Assembly (NCBI GenBank): GCA_011053245.1
Contig: DRGS01000170.1
Span: 1 to 6,673, forward strand
Direction: 5' to 3'
From: Phycisphaerales bacterium
GTDB taxonomy: Bacteria; Planctomycetota; Phycisphaerae; Sedimentisphaerales; Anaerohalosphaeraceae
DNA: 6,673 nucleotides
Shown here piece by piece: positions 4,846-6,673 of this stretch; position 1 is the stretch's first letter; each line of letters starts with the position of its first letter. The notes beneath the pieces were generated by a model that worked only from the letters and a program-made list of their open reading frames with translations, was not told where the DNA came from and searched no databases. The translations under genes were made by a program, and so were the position numbers.

Positions 4846-6396
4846 ATGACTTATCTTGCCGTACCTATCGCTGCTAAGGATGTTGGAGTTGCTTCTCTTC
4901 AAATCAATGCCGCCAGTCGGGCAGGGGCCGAAATGCTTGAACTTCGGGTCGATTACCTTGAGACGCTCAATACGGGGATATTGAAGGCGTATCTTGGCTG
5001 CGCGAGGTCGGTTGAGTTGCCTTTGATAGTTACATGTCGCGACAAGGCCCAAGGTGGAGCGAATGAACACCGGGCCGATCTGCGGGTCGATGTTATTGTT
5101 GAGGCGATAAAGTGCCAGGTGGATTACGTTGACTGCGAATACGCGAATTTCGTCAAACCCGATGTGCGGAAGCGGGTGGAGGAGGCGCTGGCTGAGAGTA
5201 AGACGCGGCTGATCCTTTCGGCGCATGATTTTGAGGGCAAATTTAAAGATATGGCGGGACTTTACGATGAGATAATCGAAGCGTGTCCGCAGGCGATACC
5301 TAAGCTGATCTACACGGCGACGCATATAAACGATTGCTTTGAAGTTTTTGATCTTCTGCGAAATAAAAGAACCGATGCGATAGCGTTCTGTATGGGTGAG
5401 GCGGGGCTTGTCAGTCGTATTCTCGCGAAGAAGTTGGGGTCGCTGGTTAGTTTTGCGGCGGTCGATGACGAAAATGCTACGGCACCGGGGCAGATTTGCG
5501 TAGAAGAATTAAAGCAGCGTTATCGGTGGGATCATATAGATGCTGAAACGGAGGTTTACGGGGTGATCGGCTGTCCGGTGGGGCATTCGGTTAGTCCGGC
5601 GGTATTTAATGCTTGTTTCGATAGCGATGAGAGTAACCGGCTTTATGTTCCGCTGCTGGTCGAAGGTGAGCAGGCGGAGTTTAATGAGTTTATGGCGAAT
5701 GTCGTGAGCAGGGATGATTGGCTCGGCTTTCGGGGGTTCAGTGTTACGATCCCGCATAAGGGGCATGCGGCTGCTTATGCCGAACGGGCGGGCGATTTTC
5801 TTGAGAGTCTGGCAGCGGATATCGGTGCGGTTAATACGCTTAAGGTTGGGTTCGGCGGGCTTGTGAGCGGGTACAATACCGATTGCGGAGGGGCGATAGA
5901 TGCATTGGCAGCGGCGATGGGGATCGGTAAACATGAGCTGCATAAAGTTAGCGTTGCGGTGATCGGGGCAGGGGGGGTGAGCAGGGCGGTAGTTGCCGGT
6001 CTGATGGATGTTGGCGCCGATGTTACGGTTTATAACCGTACGGTGGAAAAGGCGGCGGGGCTTGCGGAGGAGTTTAAGTGCAAGTATGCCGGGTTGGATA
6101 AACTTTGCGAGATGCAGGCCGATGTTGTGGTGAATTGTACGAGTATCGGAATGTATCCGAATGTGGATGCGAGCGGGTTGCCGGAGGGGTGCATTCGAGA
6201 GGGAATGACGGTGTTCGATACGGTGTATAACCCGGTTGAGACGCTGATGCTGAAACAGGCCAAGGCTAAGGGCGCGAGGTGCGTGACGGGGGCTGAGATG
6301 TTTATCCGGCAGGCGATGGCACAATATAAGATATATACGGGTGCAGCAGGCGATGAAAATATCATGAGAAGGACGATTTTTGATTGTATTTCGTGA
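4846..6396 (+). CDS. aroDE: Bifunctional 3-dehydroquinate dehydratase (type I) / shikimate dehydrogenase (AroDE fusion)
   Basis: The 516-residue cytoplasmic enzyme catalyses two consecutive shikimate-pathway steps: 3-dehydroquinate to 3-dehydroshikimate, then NADPH-dependent reduction to shikimate. The dehydratase half (about 1-225) has ELRVD (32-36), VTCRDKAQGG, the catalytic His127 in SAHDF, the Schiff-base Lys153 in PKLIYTA, and TAPGQ. The dehydrogenase half (from about 237) has VYGVIGCPVGHSVSP (Ser248, Ser250), catalytic Lys305 in FSVTIPHK, Asp346 in GYNTDC, the dinucleotide loop GAGGVSR (374-380), NRT, and a C-terminal GAEMFIRQA. FSVTIPHK and GYNTDC resemble the plant enzyme; the usual bacterial Asn before VT is Ser. 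Such fusions are known in plants, chlamydiae and planctomycetes. ATG 4846 starts exactly at the domain's first strand (YLAVPIAAK); the in-frame TTG at 4825 would add a non-homologous tail. The gene is complete. Confidence 0.93.
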   Translation: MTYLAVPIAAKDVGVASLQINAASRAGAEMLELRVDYLETLNTGILKAYLGCARSVELPLIVTCRDKAQGGANEHRADLRVDVIVEAIKCQVDYVDCEYANFVKPDVRKRVEEALAESKTRLILSAHDFEGKFKDMAGLYDEIIEACPQAIPKLIYTATHINDCFEVFDLLRNKRTDAIAFCMGEAGLVSRILAKKLGSLVSFAAVDDENATAPGQICVEELKQRYRWDHIDAETEVYGVIGCPVGHSVSPAVFNACFDSDESNRLYVPLLVEGEQAEFNEFMANVVSRDDWLGFRGFSVTIPHKGHAAAYAERAGDFLESLAADIGAVNTLKVGFGGLVSGYNTDCGGAIDALAAAMGIGKHELHKVSVAVIGAGGVSRAVVAGLMDVGADVTVYNRTVEKAAGLAEEFKCKYAGLDKLCEMQADVVVNCTSIGMYPNVDASGLPEGCIREGMTVFDTVYNPVETLMLKQAKAKGARCVTGAEMFIRQAMAQYKIYTGAAGDENIMRRTIFDCIS

Positions 6397-6413
6397 CGGG
6401 CGGGGTGTATAAT
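6384..6413 (+). promoter_or_regulatory. Probable argG promoter
   Basis: A perfect -10 hexamer TATAAT (6408-6413) lies 12 bp after the aroDE stop. A weak -35, TTGTAT (6384-6389, three of six), is 18 bp upstream, inside the last codons of aroDE. The start site would be near 6420, giving a leader of about 68 bases to argG. No terminator is visible between aroDE and argG, so read-through from aroDE is also possible. Confidence 0.4.
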
Positions 6414-6421
6414 CTGCGAAA

Positions 6422-6435
6422 GCTGAGAAATCAGC
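6422..6435 (+). promoter_or_regulatory. GAAA-capped hairpin in the argG leader
   Basis: GCTGA (6422-6426) and TCAGC (6431-6435) pair perfectly around GAAA (6427-6430), a GNRA tetraloop. With the proposed promoter it would lie at the very 5' end of the argG mRNA, where such hairpins can stabilise a transcript. No ARG-box-like arginine-repressor operator and no T-run for attenuation were recognised nearby. Confidence 0.35.
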
Positions 6436-6487
6436 GTTAGTTAGCGGTCAGAAATAATATCGGTCATCTTGAGAGGGAATCAAGGCA

Positions 6488-6673
6488 ATGGGTAAGAGTA
6501 AGAATGAAAAAGTTGTGTTGGCGTATAGCGGCGGGCTTGATACGAGTGTTATCCTTCCGTGGTTGAAGGAAACTTATGACTATGATGTGATAGCTTTTGC
6601 GGCTGAGCTTGGTCAGGGTGACGAGCTTGAGGGGATCAAGAAAAAGGCGATGGCCAGCGGGGCGGTTAAGTGC
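6488..6673 (+). CDS. argG: Argininosuccinate synthase, N-terminal 62 codons (partial)
   Basis: The enzyme joins citrulline and aspartate using ATP to form argininosuccinate, the penultimate step of arginine synthesis in the cytoplasm. ATG 6488 follows GAGAGGG (6471-6477) at about ten bases, and the frame is open to the window edge. The N-terminal ATP-pyrophosphatase P-loop is intact: [20 protein letters not shown] (residues 9-28, with SGGLDTS at 14-20). It is followed by the conserved [15 protein letters not shown], which corresponds to the family's 'Vxa..aDvGQgeE' segment. The family is about 400 residues long, so roughly 85 percent of the gene lies beyond the window. The gene is 91 bp downstream of aroDE in the same direction. 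Confidence 0.95.
   Translation, partial: MGKSKNEKVVLAYSGGLDTSVILPWLKETYDYDVIAFAAELGQGDELEGIKKKAMASGAVKC

Overview
The window looks like chromosome of a planctomycete, most likely the class Phycisphaerae (Sedimentisphaerales-like). Three things suggest this: a fused type I 3-dehydroquinate dehydratase/shikimate dehydrogenase (AroDE), a very large secreted protein with a LamG domain flanked by dockerin-like EF-hand repeats ending in a 'NWL' or 'EWF' signature, and moderate GC content. The taxonomic call is inference; there is no rRNA or other marker here.

Layout, all genes on the + strand. (1) 1-165: C-terminal end of an unrecognised protein. (2) 229-348: a 39-residue ORF that is little more than a signal peptide. 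(3) 349-1073: about 725 bp without a convincing gene but rich in structure: five short hairpins with different stems, three AGTAGAR repeats, an 11-bp inverted repeat, a strong intrinsic terminator and an ACAGG repeat cluster. (4) 1074-4458: a secreted protein of about 1,127 residues with a large unrecognised N-terminal part, a dockerin-like repeat, a LamG domain and a terminal dockerin-like repeat. The reading frame is broken by a run of 12 G at 4251-4262, so the sequence as given stops at 4268. (5) 4474-4566: a second signal-peptide-only ORF of 30 residues, followed by a possible terminator. (6) 4613-4845: an intergenic stretch with a dRS3-like palindrome and a possible promoter placed almost at the next start codon. 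(7) 4846-6396: aroDE. (8) 6488 to the window end: the first 62 codons of argG, with a possible promoter and a GAAA-capped leader hairpin.

Functionally the window joins two unrelated parts. The left two thirds is an accessory, cell-surface or secretion region with truncated secretory ORFs and repeats. The right third is housekeeping amino-acid biosynthesis: AroDE performs two consecutive steps of the shikimate pathway, and ArgG the penultimate step of arginine synthesis. The most notable single signal is the poly-G tract, which decides whether the LamG domain is completed and the terminal dockerin-like repeat is made. It could be a phase-variation switch or a sequencing error, and the sequence alone cannot tell which.
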